Below are positions 1-6,201 of a DNA stretch of 6,201 nt, in pieces. The stretch is from contig JASIJN010000287.1 in assembly GCA_030050125.1 (NCBI GenBank), positions 1 to 6,201 of the forward strand. The letters run 5' to 3'. Within the stretch, counting starts at the first letter, position 1. Each line of letters opens with the position of its first letter. The translations under genes and the position numbers were made by a program. Below the pieces are notes generated by a model that saw only the letters and a list, made by a program, of their open reading frames with translations, had not been told where the DNA came from and ran no database searches. Origin of the DNA: Streptosporangiaceae bacterium. Its GTDB lineage: Bacteria > Actinomycetota > Actinomycetes > Streptosporangiales > Streptosporangiaceae.

Positions 1-233
1 ACCAGCACCCGGGCCAGGACGACGAGGAAACGGACATGGTGCTGTGCGTCAACAACCTGTCCCGGTTCCCGCAGCCCGTCGAGCTCGACCTGCGCCGGTT
101 CAAGGGCATCTCGCCGGTCGAGTGCATGGGGGGCGTGGTCTTCCCGCCGATCGGCGAGCTCAGCTACCTGCTGACCCTGCCCGGCCACGGGTTCTACTGG
201 TTCCAGCTCCCGCCGGTCACCCAGCCGCGCTGA
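1..233 (+). CDS. treS: Trehalose synthase (maltose alpha-D-glucosyltransferase), C-terminal fragment
   Basis: Only the last 76 codons are present; the reading frame enters at base 3 and ends at TGA 231-233. TreS interconverts trehalose and maltose in the cytoplasm and feeds maltose to the maltokinase of the GlgE pathway. The visible part matches the beta-sandwich domain that follows the GH13 barrel in TreS: the strand VLCVNNLSRFPQPVELDL, then a GGVVFPPIGELSYLLTLP segment and the closing GHGFYWFQL. No catalytic residue lies in the window. The protein stops shortly after GHGFYWFQL, so it is a stand-alone TreS and not the TreS-maltokinase fusion known in some actinobacteria. Its last 17 bases overlap the 3' end of the opposing threonine aldolase. 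The mak and glgB genes found further on in the same orientation support the call. The rest of the gene, and possibly glgE, would lie to the left. Confidence 0.9.
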   Translation, partial: QHPGQDDEETDMVLCVNNLSRFPQPVELDLRRFKGISPVECMGGVVFPPIGELSYLLTLPGHGFYWFQLPPVTQPR

Positions 234-238
234 CCGGC
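212..238. terminator. Inverted repeat spanning the treS and threonine aldolase stop codons
   Basis: Bases 212-219 (GCCGGTCA) and 231-238 (TGACCGGC) are perfect 8-bp complementary arms around an 11-nt loop. The left arm carries the aldolase stop (TCA 217-219, read on the minus strand) and the right arm carries the treS stop (TGA 231-233). A transcript from either strand could form this stem, so a compact bidirectional terminator is possible. No U-tract follows on either side, and in DNA this GC-rich such arms also arise by chance. The repeat is certain; the function is inferred. Confidence 0.35.
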
Positions 239-1299
239 CCCACCCCGACCTCGGCCGCGACCTTGCGCCAGGCGGCCAGGGCCGTGCCGATGTCCCCCGC
301 CGTGACGTCGACGTGGGTAAGCATCCTGATCTGCCCGCCCACCATCGTGACCAGCACCCCGCTCGCGGCCAGCCGCTGCCGCCACTCCTGGGCATCGTGA
401 CCGGTGCCGGTCACGTCGGCGAACACGATGTTGGTCTGCACCCGGGCCGGATCGACGGCCCCGGGCAGGATCTCCTCGAGGCCCGCGGCCAGCAACCGGG
501 CGTTGGCATGGTCCTCGTGCAGTCGCTTCGGGCCCTCGGCCAGGGCGATCAGCCCGGCCGCCGCCATGATCCCGGCCTGCCGCCAGGCCGCGCCGTAGAG
601 AACCTTCAGCCGGCGGGCCTCCCTGATGAACTCCGCGTCCCCGGCCAGCAGCGACCCGATCGGCGCCCCCAGGCCCTTGGAGAGGCAGAACATCAGCGCG
701 TCCACCTTGGCCGCGTAGTCGGCCACCGACGCACCGGTGGCCACGGCCGCGTTGAAGATGCGCGCCCCGTCCAGGTACAGCGGGACGTGCCGCTCGGCGC
801 AGGCCGCTGCGATCGCGGCCACGCCGCCGGGCGGCATCGCCGACCCGCCGCCCAGCTGGTGGGTGTTCTCGACCGCCACCAGATCGACCACCCTCACGTC
901 GTACGGGTCGGGCGCCAGCGCCGCGGCGACCTGGCCGGCCTCCAGCAGCCCGGCCGCCGGCGCGGGCACCCGGCGGAACGCTATCCCGGACATCGCCGCG
1001 GCGGACGCCGCCTCGTTTCCCCCGACGTGCGAGGTCGCCTCGCACACCACGAACCGTCCCGGCCGGACGAACGCGTGCAGCGCGATCTGGTTACACAGCG
1101 TGCCCGTCGGCAGGTAGATCGCGGCCTGCCGGCCGGTCAGCTCGGCCGCGGCGTCCTGCAGCCGGTTGACGGTGGGATCGTCGCCATACCAGTCGTCGCC
1201 GACGTCGGCGTCGGCCATGGCACGGCGCATGGCCGCCGACGGCCTGGTGACCGTATCGGACCGAAGGTCAACAAGGCCGTTCGTGGCTGCTGGTGACAT
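217..1299 (-). CDS. ltaE: Low-specificity L-threonine aldolase (PLP-dependent, beta-eliminating lyase family)
   Basis: A 360-residue cytosolic fold-type I PLP enzyme, expected to cleave L-threonine and L-allo-threonine to glycine and acetaldehyde. In order are the N-terminal signature LRSDTVTRP (residues 12-20), the [10 protein letters not shown] segment, [12 protein letters not shown], a THQLGGG segment, [12 protein letters not shown] with the Asp that contacts the PLP ring nitrogen, and [13 protein letters not shown] with the PLP-binding Lys208 (codon 676-678); WRQAG follows. Length is near the family's usual 340-360. I chose ATG 1297-1299 because GGGA lies upstream at usable spacing and the protein then starts just before LRSDTVT. 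ATGs at 1309-1311 and 1369-1371 would add 12 or 24 residues that do not look like the family. It lies convergent to treS with a 17-bp overlap and divergent from mak, so it splits a locus usually contiguous. Nothing ties it to glucan metabolism. Related beta-eliminating lyases share the fold, so substrate preference is inferred. Confidence 0.88.
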   Translation of the reverse strand: MSPAATNGLVDLRSDTVTRPSAAMRRAMADADVGDDWYGDDPTVNRLQDAAAELTGRQAAIYLPTGTLCNQIALHAFVRPGRFVVCEATSHVGGNEAASAAAMSGIAFRRVPAPAAGLLEAGQVAAALAPDPYDVRVVDLVAVENTHQLGGGSAMPPGGVAAIAAACAERHVPLYLDGARIFNAAVATGASVADYAAKVDALMFCLSKGLGAPIGSLLAGDAEFIREARRLKVLYGAAWRQAGIMAAAGLIALAEGPKRLHEDHANARLLAAGLEEILPGAVDPARVQTNIVFADVTGTGHDAQEWRQRLAASGVLVTMVGGQIRMLTHVDVTAGDIGTALAAWRKVAAEVGVGPVSAAG

Positions 1300-1313
1300 G
1301 CTGGATCCCATCT

Positions 1314-1325
1314 GATCGGCCGATC
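1314..1325. repeat. 12-bp perfect palindrome GATCGGCCGATC
   Basis: A perfect two-fold symmetric 12-mer in the divergent aldolase/mak intergenic region, 14 bp upstream of the aldolase start. The flanking pair 1313/1326 is a mismatch, so the symmetry ends there. Its position between divergent starts fits a regulator binding site, but no regulator is known for it and short GC-rich palindromes are common at this base composition. Confidence 0.35.
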
Positions 1326-1327
1326 TG

Positions 1328-1342
1328 TGCCGCGCCGCGGCA
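1328..1342. repeat. 15-bp inverted repeat with 7-bp arms (TGCCGCG / CGCGGCA)
   Basis: Perfect 7-bp arms at 1328-1334 and 1336-1342 flank a single central C at 1335. It starts two bases after the GATCGGCCGATC palindrome, so the two form a pair of dyads in the middle of the divergent region. An operator is possible. The 1-nt spacer makes an RNA hairpin with full arms unlikely, so a DNA-level site is the better reading if it has a function. Confidence 0.35.
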
Positions 1343-1392
1343 GTCCGCCGTTCGCCGGGATGACTGGCCAAGCGCGGGGTAGACCTGGAGTC

Positions 1393-3129
1393 ATGACATT
1401 TGAGGACACACTAGCGGCGTGGCTGCGGGGCCAGCGTTGGTACTCCGGCAGCGCCGCTACGATCGGTGACCTCACGATAACCGCCGACACCGTGCTGGCC
1501 GCCGGCGACCCCGAGCTGAGGCACCTGATCGTTGCCGTGTCCTCCGGCGGGAACACCGCCCGGTACCAGATCCTCGTCGGGATCCGCTCGCAACTGCCCG
1601 CCGCGCTCCGGCATGCGGTGGTGGGACCGGCGGGGCCGGGCCGGATCGCCTATGACGCGCTGCACGATCCCGAGCTCACCAGGGTCCTGCTGCGGCACAT
1701 GGCGGAGCAGCGGACCGTCGGCCCGCTGCGCTTCGGCCGCGAGCCGGGCGCGGTCATCGACGCCAGCCCGGACAGCATGGTGCTGACCGGCGAGCAGAGC
1801 AACACCAGCCTGATCTACGGCGAGTCGGCCATTCTCAAGGTGCTGCGCCGGCTCTTCCCCGGCCGCAGCCCCGAGCTCGAGGTGACCAGGGCGCTGGCCC
1901 GGGGCGGCTCGGCACACGTGGCGGAGCCGTTCGGGTACATCGAGGCCGGCGACGGCGATGAAGCCGTTTTGCTCGCGATCCTCTCCAGGTACCTGCCCGG
2001 CGCCAGCGACGGCTGGTCGCTGGCCGCCACCAGCCTGCGCGACCTGTACTCCGGCGACGGCGTGCGGGCCCAGGGCACGATCCGGCCGGACGAGGCCGGC
2101 GGTGACTTCGCCGGGGAGGCGTTCCGGCTCGGCGCCGCCACCGCCGAGGTGCACGCCGACCTGGCCGCCGCGTTCGGCCTGACCGAGCTACCGCCGGAGG
2201 GGTACGCCGACCTGGCCGGGCAGATGGCCCGCAACCTGGACGGCGCCAGCGCCGAGGTGTCCGCCCTGCGCCCGCACCTGGCCAAGCTGCGCGGCTACTA
2301 CGCCGAGCTGAGCGGTATCCGGGCCCCGCTGCCGGTGCAGCGGATACACGGCGACTACCATCTCGGGCAGGTGCTGCGCACCGCGACCAGCTGGGTGGTC
2401 TTGGACTTCGAGGGAGAGCCCATGGTGCCGCTCAGGCAGCGCCGGGCGCCGGCCGTCGCGCTGCGCGACGTGGCGGGCATGCTCCGCTCGTTCGACTATG
2501 CCGCCCGCCATCAGCTGCTCGACCGCCCGGACGCCGAGAAGCTCCGCCTGACCGCGGATGAGTGGGTGGAACGCAGCCAGGCTGCGTTCTGCAAGGGCTA
2601 CGCCGAGGCCGGCGGGATGGACCCGCAGGCCCACGCCGTGCTGCTGCGCGCCCTGATGCTGGACAAGACGGTGTACGAGGTGGTGTACGAGGCCAGGCAC
2701 CGTCCGTCCTGGCTGTCCATCCCGCTCGACTCGATTGCGGCCTCCTTATGCCAGAACAGACCAGTCCGCCGGCCGGCCCGGCCGAGCCGGTCAGCCACGC
2801 CGAGATCGACCGGATCCTGTCCGGTACGCACCACGACCCGCACTCGGTGCTCGGGGTGCACCAGACCGCGGCCGGGACCGTGGTGCGCGCGCTGCGCCCG
2901 CTGGCCGCGTCGGTCGAGGTCGTCCTCCCCGACGGGCGCCGGTTTCCCATGGGCCACGTGCACCAGGGCGTCTTCGAGGCCTTGCTGCCGGTCGGCCAGA
3001 TTCCCGACTACCGGCTCGCGGTCGCCTACCCGGAGCCGGGGACGGACGGCGGGCAGACCCTGCCCGAGACCGTGGCCGACGACCCCTACCGGCACCTGCC
3101 GACGCTGGGCGAGATCGACCTGCACCTGA
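1393..3129 (+). CDS. mak: Maltokinase, reading through its expected stop into glgB
   Basis: Mak (Pep2) phosphorylates maltose with ATP to maltose-1-phosphate, the donor for GlgE. The protein has the N-terminal cap with [10 protein letters not shown] (residues 10-19) and then an aminoglycoside-phosphotransferase-like kinase fold: GEQSNTS (133-139), Lys149 in ILKVLRR as probable ATP-binding lysine, the catalytic loop HGDYHLGQ (319-326, Asp321) and the metal-binding DFEGEP (338-343), followed by [15 protein letters not shown]. The conserved part ends with [18 protein letters not shown] near residue 445. A stop at 2746-2748 would give 451 residues, close to the 455 of mycobacterial Mak. That codon is TTA, so the frame continues to TGA 3127-3129 for 127 more Arg/Pro/Ser/Thr/Cys-rich residues overlapping glgB in another frame, with no recognisable domain. 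ATG 1393-1395 suits the family start; upstream ATGs at 1327 and 1360 add unlike sequence. Function is secure; the true C-terminus is not. Confidence 0.88.
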   Translation: MTFEDTLAAWLRGQRWYSGSAATIGDLTITADTVLAAGDPELRHLIVAVSSGGNTARYQILVGIRSQLPAALRHAVVGPAGPGRIAYDALHDPELTRVLLRHMAEQRTVGPLRFGREPGAVIDASPDSMVLTGEQSNTSLIYGESAILKVLRRLFPGRSPELEVTRALARGGSAHVAEPFGYIEAGDGDEAVLLAILSRYLPGASDGWSLAATSLRDLYSGDGVRAQGTIRPDEAGGDFAGEAFRLGAATAEVHADLAAAFGLTELPPEGYADLAGQMARNLDGASAEVSALRPHLAKLRGYYAELSGIRAPLPVQRIHGDYHLGQVLRTATSWVVLDFEGEPMVPLRQRRAPAVALRDVAGMLRSFDYAARHQLLDRPDAEKLRLTADEWVERSQAAFCKGYAEAGGMDPQAHAVLLRALMLDKTVYEVVYEARHRPSWLSIPLDSIAASLCQNRPVRRPARPSRSATPRSTGSCPVRTTTRTRCSGCTRPRPGPWCARCARWPRRSRSSSPTGAGFPWATCTRASSRPCCRSARFPTTGSRSPTRSRGRTAGRPCPRPWPTTPTGTCRRWARSTCT

Positions 3130-4988
3130 TCCAGGAGGGCCGTCACGAGCAGCTGTGGCAGGTGCTCGGCGCCCACCCGAGCGAGAAGGCCGGGGGCACC
3201 GCGTTCGCCGTCTGGGCGCCGAACGCCCGCGGCGTCCGGGTGATCGGCGACTTCAACCACTGGGACGGGCGAGCGCACCCGATGCGCTCGCTCGGCGGCT
3301 CGGGCGTCTGGGAGCTGTTCGTACCCGGGGTGGGCCCGGGCACGCGCTACAAGTACGACATCTGCGGTCCCGACGGCAGCTGGCACCGCAAGGCGGACCC
3401 GATGGCCTCGCTCGCCGAGCGGCCGCCAGCGACGGCGTCCGTGGTCAGCGAGTCCCGGTACGAGTGGGCCGACCGGGCGTGGATGTCGCGGCGCGCCGAG
3501 CGCGACCCGTACACCCGGCCGATGAGCATCTACGAGGTGCACCTGGGCTCGTGGCGGCCCGGGCTCTCCTATGCCGAGCTGGCCGACCAGCTCACCGCGT
3601 ACGTCACCGGCCTCGGCTTCACCCACGTGGAGTTCATGCCGGTGGCCGAGCACCCGTTCGGCGGCTCCTGGGGCTACCAGGTCACCTCGTACTACGCTCC
3701 CTCGGCCCGGTTCGGCTCGCCCGACGACTTCCGGTGCCTGGTGGACCGGCTGCACCAGGCCGGCATCGGCGTCATCCTGGACTGGGTGCCCGCCCACTTC
3801 CCGCGCGACGAGTGGGCGCTGGCCCGCTTCGACGGCACGCCGCTGTACGAGCACGCCGACCCGAACCGCGGCACCCACCCGGACTGGGGCACGCTCATCT
3901 TCGACTTCGGCCGGCCCGAGGTCCGCAACTTCCTGGTGGCGAACGCGATCTACTGGCTGGAGGAGTTCCACGCCGACGGGCTGCGGGTCGACGCGGTCGC
4001 GTCCATGCTCTACCTGGACTACTCGCGCGCCGCCGGCCAGTGGACGCCCAACTCGCTCGGCGGCCGGGAGAACCTGGACGCGGTCTCGTTCCTGCGCGAG
4101 GTGAACGCCACCTGCTACAAGCGGGTGCCGGGCATCATGATGATCGCCGAGGAGTCCACCGCCTGGCCCGGGGTGACCAGGCCGGTGCACCTGGGCGGGC
4201 TCGGGTTCGGGTTCAAGTGGAATCTCGGCTGGATGCACGACACGCTGTCCTACCTGTCCCGGGATCCGGTGTTCCGGCAGTACCACCAGAACGAGATCAC
4301 GTTCTCCATGGTCTACGCGTTCAGCGAGAACTTCGTGCTGCCGCTCTCCCACGACGAGGTGGTGCACGGCAAGCGATCGTTGCTGCGCAAGATGCCCGGC
4401 GACGACTGGCGCCAGTTCGCCGGGCTCCGCGCGCTGCTGGCCTACCAGTGGGCCCATCCGGGCAAGCAACTGCTGTTCATGGGGTCGGAGTTCGGCCAGG
4501 AGGCCGAGTGGTCGGAGCAGGTCGGCGTGGACTGGCAGGCGCTGGACGACGCACGCCCGGGGGCCGCGCGGCACCGCGGGGTGCAGCGCCTGGTCACCGA
4601 CCTGAACCGCGCCTACAGGGACATCCCGGCCCTGTGGCGCCAGGACTTCACCGCCGACGGGTTCGGCTGGATCGACGCGAGCGACACGGCAGGTAACGTG
4701 CTCGCCTTCCTGCGATTCGCGGGCCCCGGCCAGCCGGCGGCCGGACCGGGCGTCCTGGCCTGCCTGGTGAATTTCTCCGGCGCCCCGCACCACGACTACC
4801 GGATCGGGCTGCCCTCGGTCGGCCGGTGGCGCGAGGTGCTCAACACCGACGCCGCGGAGTACGGCGGCAGCGGGGTGGGCAATCTGGGCGGGGTGGAGGC
4901 GGTCCCGCTGGCCTGGCACGGCCGGCCGGCCTCGGCGGTGCTCAGCCTGCCGCCGCTCGGGGTGCTCTGGCTCGTGCCCGGGTCCTGA
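2748..4988 (+). CDS. glgB: 1,4-alpha-glucan branching enzyme (GH13)
   Basis: GlgB cuts alpha-1,4-glucan and transfers the piece to a 6-hydroxyl, branching glycogen or the GlgE polymer. The 746 residues are full length for the actinobacterial form. In order are an N1 domain starting near HHDPHSVLG (28-36), a CBM48 domain with [20 protein letters not shown] from residue 153, and the GH13 barrel opening at [11 protein letters not shown] (from 260). Catalytic motifs are complete: DWVPAHFP (Asp345, His350), [11 protein letters not shown] with nucleophile Asp415, IAEES with acid/base Glu468, and [10 protein letters not shown] with transition-state stabiliser Asp536. A C-terminal beta domain runs from about 645 to the end. 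The ATG at 2748 is the only sensible start, but no Shine-Dalgarno precedes it; the bases before it are CCTCCTT. That suggests coupling to mak translation, which would be disturbed by the absent mak stop. Its TGA lies 5 bp from the stop of the opposing phosphoesterase gene. Confidence 0.97.
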   Translation: MPEQTSPPAGPAEPVSHAEIDRILSGTHHDPHSVLGVHQTAAGTVVRALRPLAASVEVVLPDGRRFPMGHVHQGVFEALLPVGQIPDYRLAVAYPEPGTDGGQTLPETVADDPYRHLPTLGEIDLHLIQEGRHEQLWQVLGAHPSEKAGGTAFAVWAPNARGVRVIGDFNHWDGRAHPMRSLGGSGVWELFVPGVGPGTRYKYDICGPDGSWHRKADPMASLAERPPATASVVSESRYEWADRAWMSRRAERDPYTRPMSIYEVHLGSWRPGLSYAELADQLTAYVTGLGFTHVEFMPVAEHPFGGSWGYQVTSYYAPSARFGSPDDFRCLVDRLHQAGIGVILDWVPAHFPRDEWALARFDGTPLYEHADPNRGTHPDWGTLIFDFGRPEVRNFLVANAIYWLEEFHADGLRVDAVASMLYLDYSRAAGQWTPNSLGGRENLDAVSFLREVNATCYKRVPGIMMIAEESTAWPGVTRPVHLGGLGFGFKWNLGWMHDTLSYLSRDPVFRQYHQNEITFSMVYAFSENFVLPLSHDEVVHGKRSLLRKMPGDDWRQFAGLRALLAYQWAHPGKQLLFMGSEFGQEAEWSEQVGVDWQALDDARPGAARHRGVQRLVTDLNRAYRDIPALWRQDFTADGFGWIDASDTAGNVLAFLRFAGPGQPAAGPGVLACLVNFSGAPHHDYRIGLPSVGRWREVLNTDAAEYGGSGVGNLGGVEAVPLAWHGRPASAVLSLPPLGVLWLVPGS

Positions 4989-4998
4989 CCCGCTCAGG
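4979..4998. terminator. Overlapping inverted repeats at the glgB / phosphoesterase stop codons
   Basis: Two mutually exclusive dyads cover the convergent junction. CGGGTC (4979-4984) pairs with GACCCG (4987-4992) across 2 nt, so a real RNA stem would be about 5 bp. CCTGA (4984-4988) pairs with TCAGG (4994-4998) across 5 nt, and these arms contain the glgB stop and, on the minus strand, the phosphoesterase stop. With only 5 bp between the genes, any shared terminator would have to lie here or in coding sequence. The stems are short and no U-tract follows, so function is a guess. Confidence 0.25.
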
Positions 4999-5488
4999 TG
5001 ACCGGCACCAGCTCGGCGCTCACCAGCCGGCCCGCCTCGATGCGCAACACCCCGACCGTGCCGCGGGGCTGGCGCCGCCGGTCGCTGGGCGATCCGGGAT
5101 TGAAGATCCGGATCCCGGCCTCGGCGAGGTCCAGCGGCATGTGCGAGTGGCCGAACACCACCAGCCCGGCGTCGGGGAATCGCCGCCGCAGGCGCCGCGG
5201 CCGTCCCGGAGCCGGGCCGCTGTCGTGGATCATGGCCACCCGCAGGCCGTCGAGCTCGGCCTGCAGCGTCGGCGCCGCGCCCCAGGCCGCGACGTCCGGG
5301 CCGTCGTTGTTGCCGATCACGGCCAGGACCGGCGCGTACGCGGACAGCTCGTCGAGCACCGCCGCGGTGCAGACGTCGCCCGCGTGCAGGATCACGTCGG
5401 CCCGGCGCAACTGCTCCGCCACCGCCGGAGGGCAGGATGTCCACCGCCGCGGAGCGTGGGTATCGGCCAGCGCCACCACCCGGACCAT
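4994..5488 (-). CDS. YfcE/MJ0936-type metallophosphoesterase
   Basis: A 164-residue single-domain calcineurin-like phosphoesterase, probably a soluble two-metal phosphodiesterase; the substrate is unknown. The metal-binding motifs are all present: ADTH (Asp9, His11), HAGDV (Asp38), GNND (Asn60), an MIHDSG histidine (His88) and GHSH (His114, His116), followed by the NPGSPSDRR segment usual near the end of this family. No signal peptide or membrane segment is seen. The ATG at 5486-5488 puts the first motif at residue 9, as usual. No Shine-Dalgarno is visible, and the start lies 9 nt after the P450 stop on the same strand, so co-transcription and coupled translation are likely. The 3' end faces glgB across 5 bp. 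Basic patches (PGRPRRLRRRFP) occur between the fourth and fifth motifs. Fold is certain; the physiological role cannot be read from this context. Confidence 0.88.
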   Translation of the reverse strand: MVRVVALADTHAPRRWTSCPPAVAEQLRRADVILHAGDVCTAAVLDELSAYAPVLAVIGNNDGPDVAAWGAAPTLQAELDGLRVAMIHDSGPAPGRPRRLRRRFPDAGLVVFGHSHMPLDLAEAGIRIFNPGSPSDRRRQPRGTVGVLRIEAGRLVSAELVPVT

Positions 5489-5497
5489 GCCGGGATG

Positions 5498-6201
5498 CTA
5501 CCGGGGCGCGCCCGCGCCGCCGCCGGCCGGAGCAGGGCCCCGCTGACCGCGGCCCGCGTCGTCCCACCGCACGTGCAGCGCGCCCGGCTTGCGGAACACC
5601 ACCCCTCGGGGCGCCTGGCCCAGCGAGCGGTCCAGCCGCAGGCCGGGCAGCAGCCGCAGCAGCGCCGCCACGGCCGCGCGGGCCTCGATCCTGGCCAGGT
5701 GGGCGCCGAGGCAGTAGTGCGGTCCGTGCGCGAACGCGAGGTTCTGCCGGGCGTTCTCCCGGCGCACATCGAACCGGTCCGGGTCGGGGAAGCTGGCCGG
5801 GTCGCGGCCCGCCCCGGCCAGCGACACGGTGACCAGCTCCCCGCGCCGGACCTGCGCCCCGGCCAGCTCGACGTCCGCCGTCGCGTAGCGGTCCACGACC
5901 GCCGCGGCCGGCTCGAGCCGCAGCGACTCCTCCACCGCGTTCACGATCAGGCCGGGGTCCGCGAGCACCTGCGCGAGCTGGGCCGGCTGGGCGAGCAGGT
6001 GCAGCACGACGTTGCAGATCATCCCCTCGGTGGTCTCGATGCCGCCGAACATCAGGACCGCCGCGTTCGAGATCACCTCGCCGTGGCACAGCCCTCCGGC
6101 CGCGGCCGCCGCCGCCAGCAGCGAGCCCTCGCGCCGCTCGGCGAGCACCCGCCCCAGGCTCGCGCTGAGCTCCCCGAACGCCTCCAGCCTCGCGCCCCCG
6201 G
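5498..6201 (-). CDS. Cytochrome P450, C-terminal part (5' end beyond window)
   Basis: The frame is open from the right edge to TAG at 5498-5500, giving 233 residues; some 150-180 N-terminal residues should lie outside. It is a soluble bacterial-type haem monooxygenase. The I helix reads MFGGIETTEGM (acid-alcohol pair Glu-Thr, GGIETTEG codons 6023-6046), the K-helix ExxR lies in EESLR (5918-5932), then FPDPDRFDVRR, and the haem loop is FAHGPHYCLG with the thiolate Cys at 5711-5713. The GTG at 6146-6148 is an internal Val, not the start, since the frame upstream continues with family-like residues (LEAFGEL). The C-terminus has a Gly/Ala/Pro-rich tail after LHVRWDD with no known function. No ferredoxin or reductase gene is visible nearby. 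Its CYP family and substrate cannot be assigned. The phosphoesterase follows 9 nt downstream on the same strand. Confidence 0.9.
   Translation of the reverse strand, partial: GGARLEAFGELSASLGRVLAERREGSLLAAAAAAGGLCHGEVISNAAVLMFGGIETTEGMICNVVLHLLAQPAQLAQVLADPGLIVNAVEESLRLEPAAAVVDRYATADVELAGAQVRRGELVTVSLAGAGRDPASFPDPDRFDVRRENARQNLAFAHGPHYCLGAHLARIEARAAVAALLRLLPGLRLDRSLGQAPRGVVFRKPGALHVRWDDAGRGQRGPAPAGGGAGAPR

Larger units (their letters stand above)
1300..1392. promoter_or_regulatory. Divergent intergenic region between threonine aldolase and mak
   Basis: These 93 bases separate the divergent starts of the aldolase (minus) and mak (plus), so promoters for both, including the mak-glgB pair, probably lie here or inside the neighbouring 5' coding ends. 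TAGACCT at 1380-1386 weakly resembles a -10 element for mak but has no convincing -35 partner, so I do not call a promoter box. Two adjacent palindromes, listed separately, occupy 1314-1342. Before the mak ATG there is GGAG at 1387-1390, only 2 nt from the start and closer than usual; before the aldolase ATG the minus strand shows GGGA. Confidence 0.5.

Noticed and set aside
313..1296. A 327-codon plus-strand frame opposite the threonine aldolase
   Set aside because: It has no recognisable motif, while the minus strand encodes a complete PLP enzyme with its lysine and signature segments.
1300..1371. Upstream starts for the threonine aldolase at 1311 and 1371
   Set aside because: The added residues lack similarity to the family, and the ATG at 1309-1311 has no Shine-Dalgarno; the ATG at 1297-1299 has GGGA at usable spacing.
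1380..1386. TAGACCT as a -10 promoter element for mak
   Set aside because: No -35 match at suitable spacing and a poor fit to TANNNT; too weak to annotate.
1327..1392. Upstream ATG starts for mak at 1327 and 1360
   Set aside because: The extra residues are unlike the family N-terminus, and 1327 falls in the palindrome-bearing intergenic region; ATG 1393 gives a normal Mak start.
2735..4696. A 653-codon plus-strand frame inside glgB
   Set aside because: It is an out-of-frame Arg/Ala/Pro-rich shadow of glgB, whose own frame contains all GH13 catalytic motifs.
4998..5546. A 182-codon plus-strand frame after glgB
   Set aside because: It is the antisense shadow of the phosphoesterase, which carries every metal-binding motif on the minus strand.
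2598..6089. A 1163-codon open frame on the minus strand opposite mak, glgB and beyond
   Set aside because: It lies antisense to the unmistakable glgB and crosses the phosphoesterase and P450 in another frame; its composition (Arg/Gly/Ala/Pro/Val rich) is the typical shadow of GC-rich coding DNA, with no domain.
6146..6148. GTG as the start of the P450 gene
   Set aside because: The frame stays open upstream to the window edge with family-like residues, and a P450 starting here would lack more than a third of its fold.

Overview
The window is very GC-rich, with strong G/C bias at third codon positions. Its best-recognised genes belong to the actinobacterial GlgE alpha-glucan pathway, so the source is most likely an actinomycete; the order or genus cannot be fixed from this stretch. 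Coding is dense: six genes, two of them cut by the window ends, and no gene-free stretch over 100 bases. No RNA gene, insertion sequence, CRISPR array or tandem repeat is visible.

Layout: (1) 1-233 (+) is the 3' end of treS, trehalose synthase. (2) 217-1299 (-) is a low-specificity L-threonine aldolase whose 3' end overlaps treS by 17 bp tail to tail. (3) 1300-1392 is a divergent intergenic region with two adjacent perfect palindromes, the only obvious place for promoters of the aldolase and of mak-glgB. (4) 1393 onward (+) is mak (pep2), maltokinase. (5) 2748-4988 (+) is glgB, the alpha-1,4-glucan branching enzyme. (6) 4994-5488 (-) is a small YfcE-type metallophosphoesterase. (7) 5498-6201 (-) is the C-terminal part of a cytochrome P450, cut by the window edge and lying 9 nt upstream of the phosphoesterase.

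TreS, Mak and GlgB form a known route: trehalose is isomerised to maltose, maltose is phosphorylated to maltose-1-phosphate, GlgE (not in the window) polymerises it, and GlgB branches the glucan. The oddities lie in the arrangement. An oppositely oriented threonine aldolase separates treS from mak. The maltokinase frame has no stop where the family ends: codon 2746-2748 reads TTA where a TGA or TAA would give a usual 1-nt stop/start overlap with the glgB ATG, so the frame runs on 382 nt inside glgB. At both convergent junctions the two opposing stop codons sit in the arms of inverted repeats. I see no wholly new system here; the missing mak stop and the rearranged GlgE locus are the points most worth checking.
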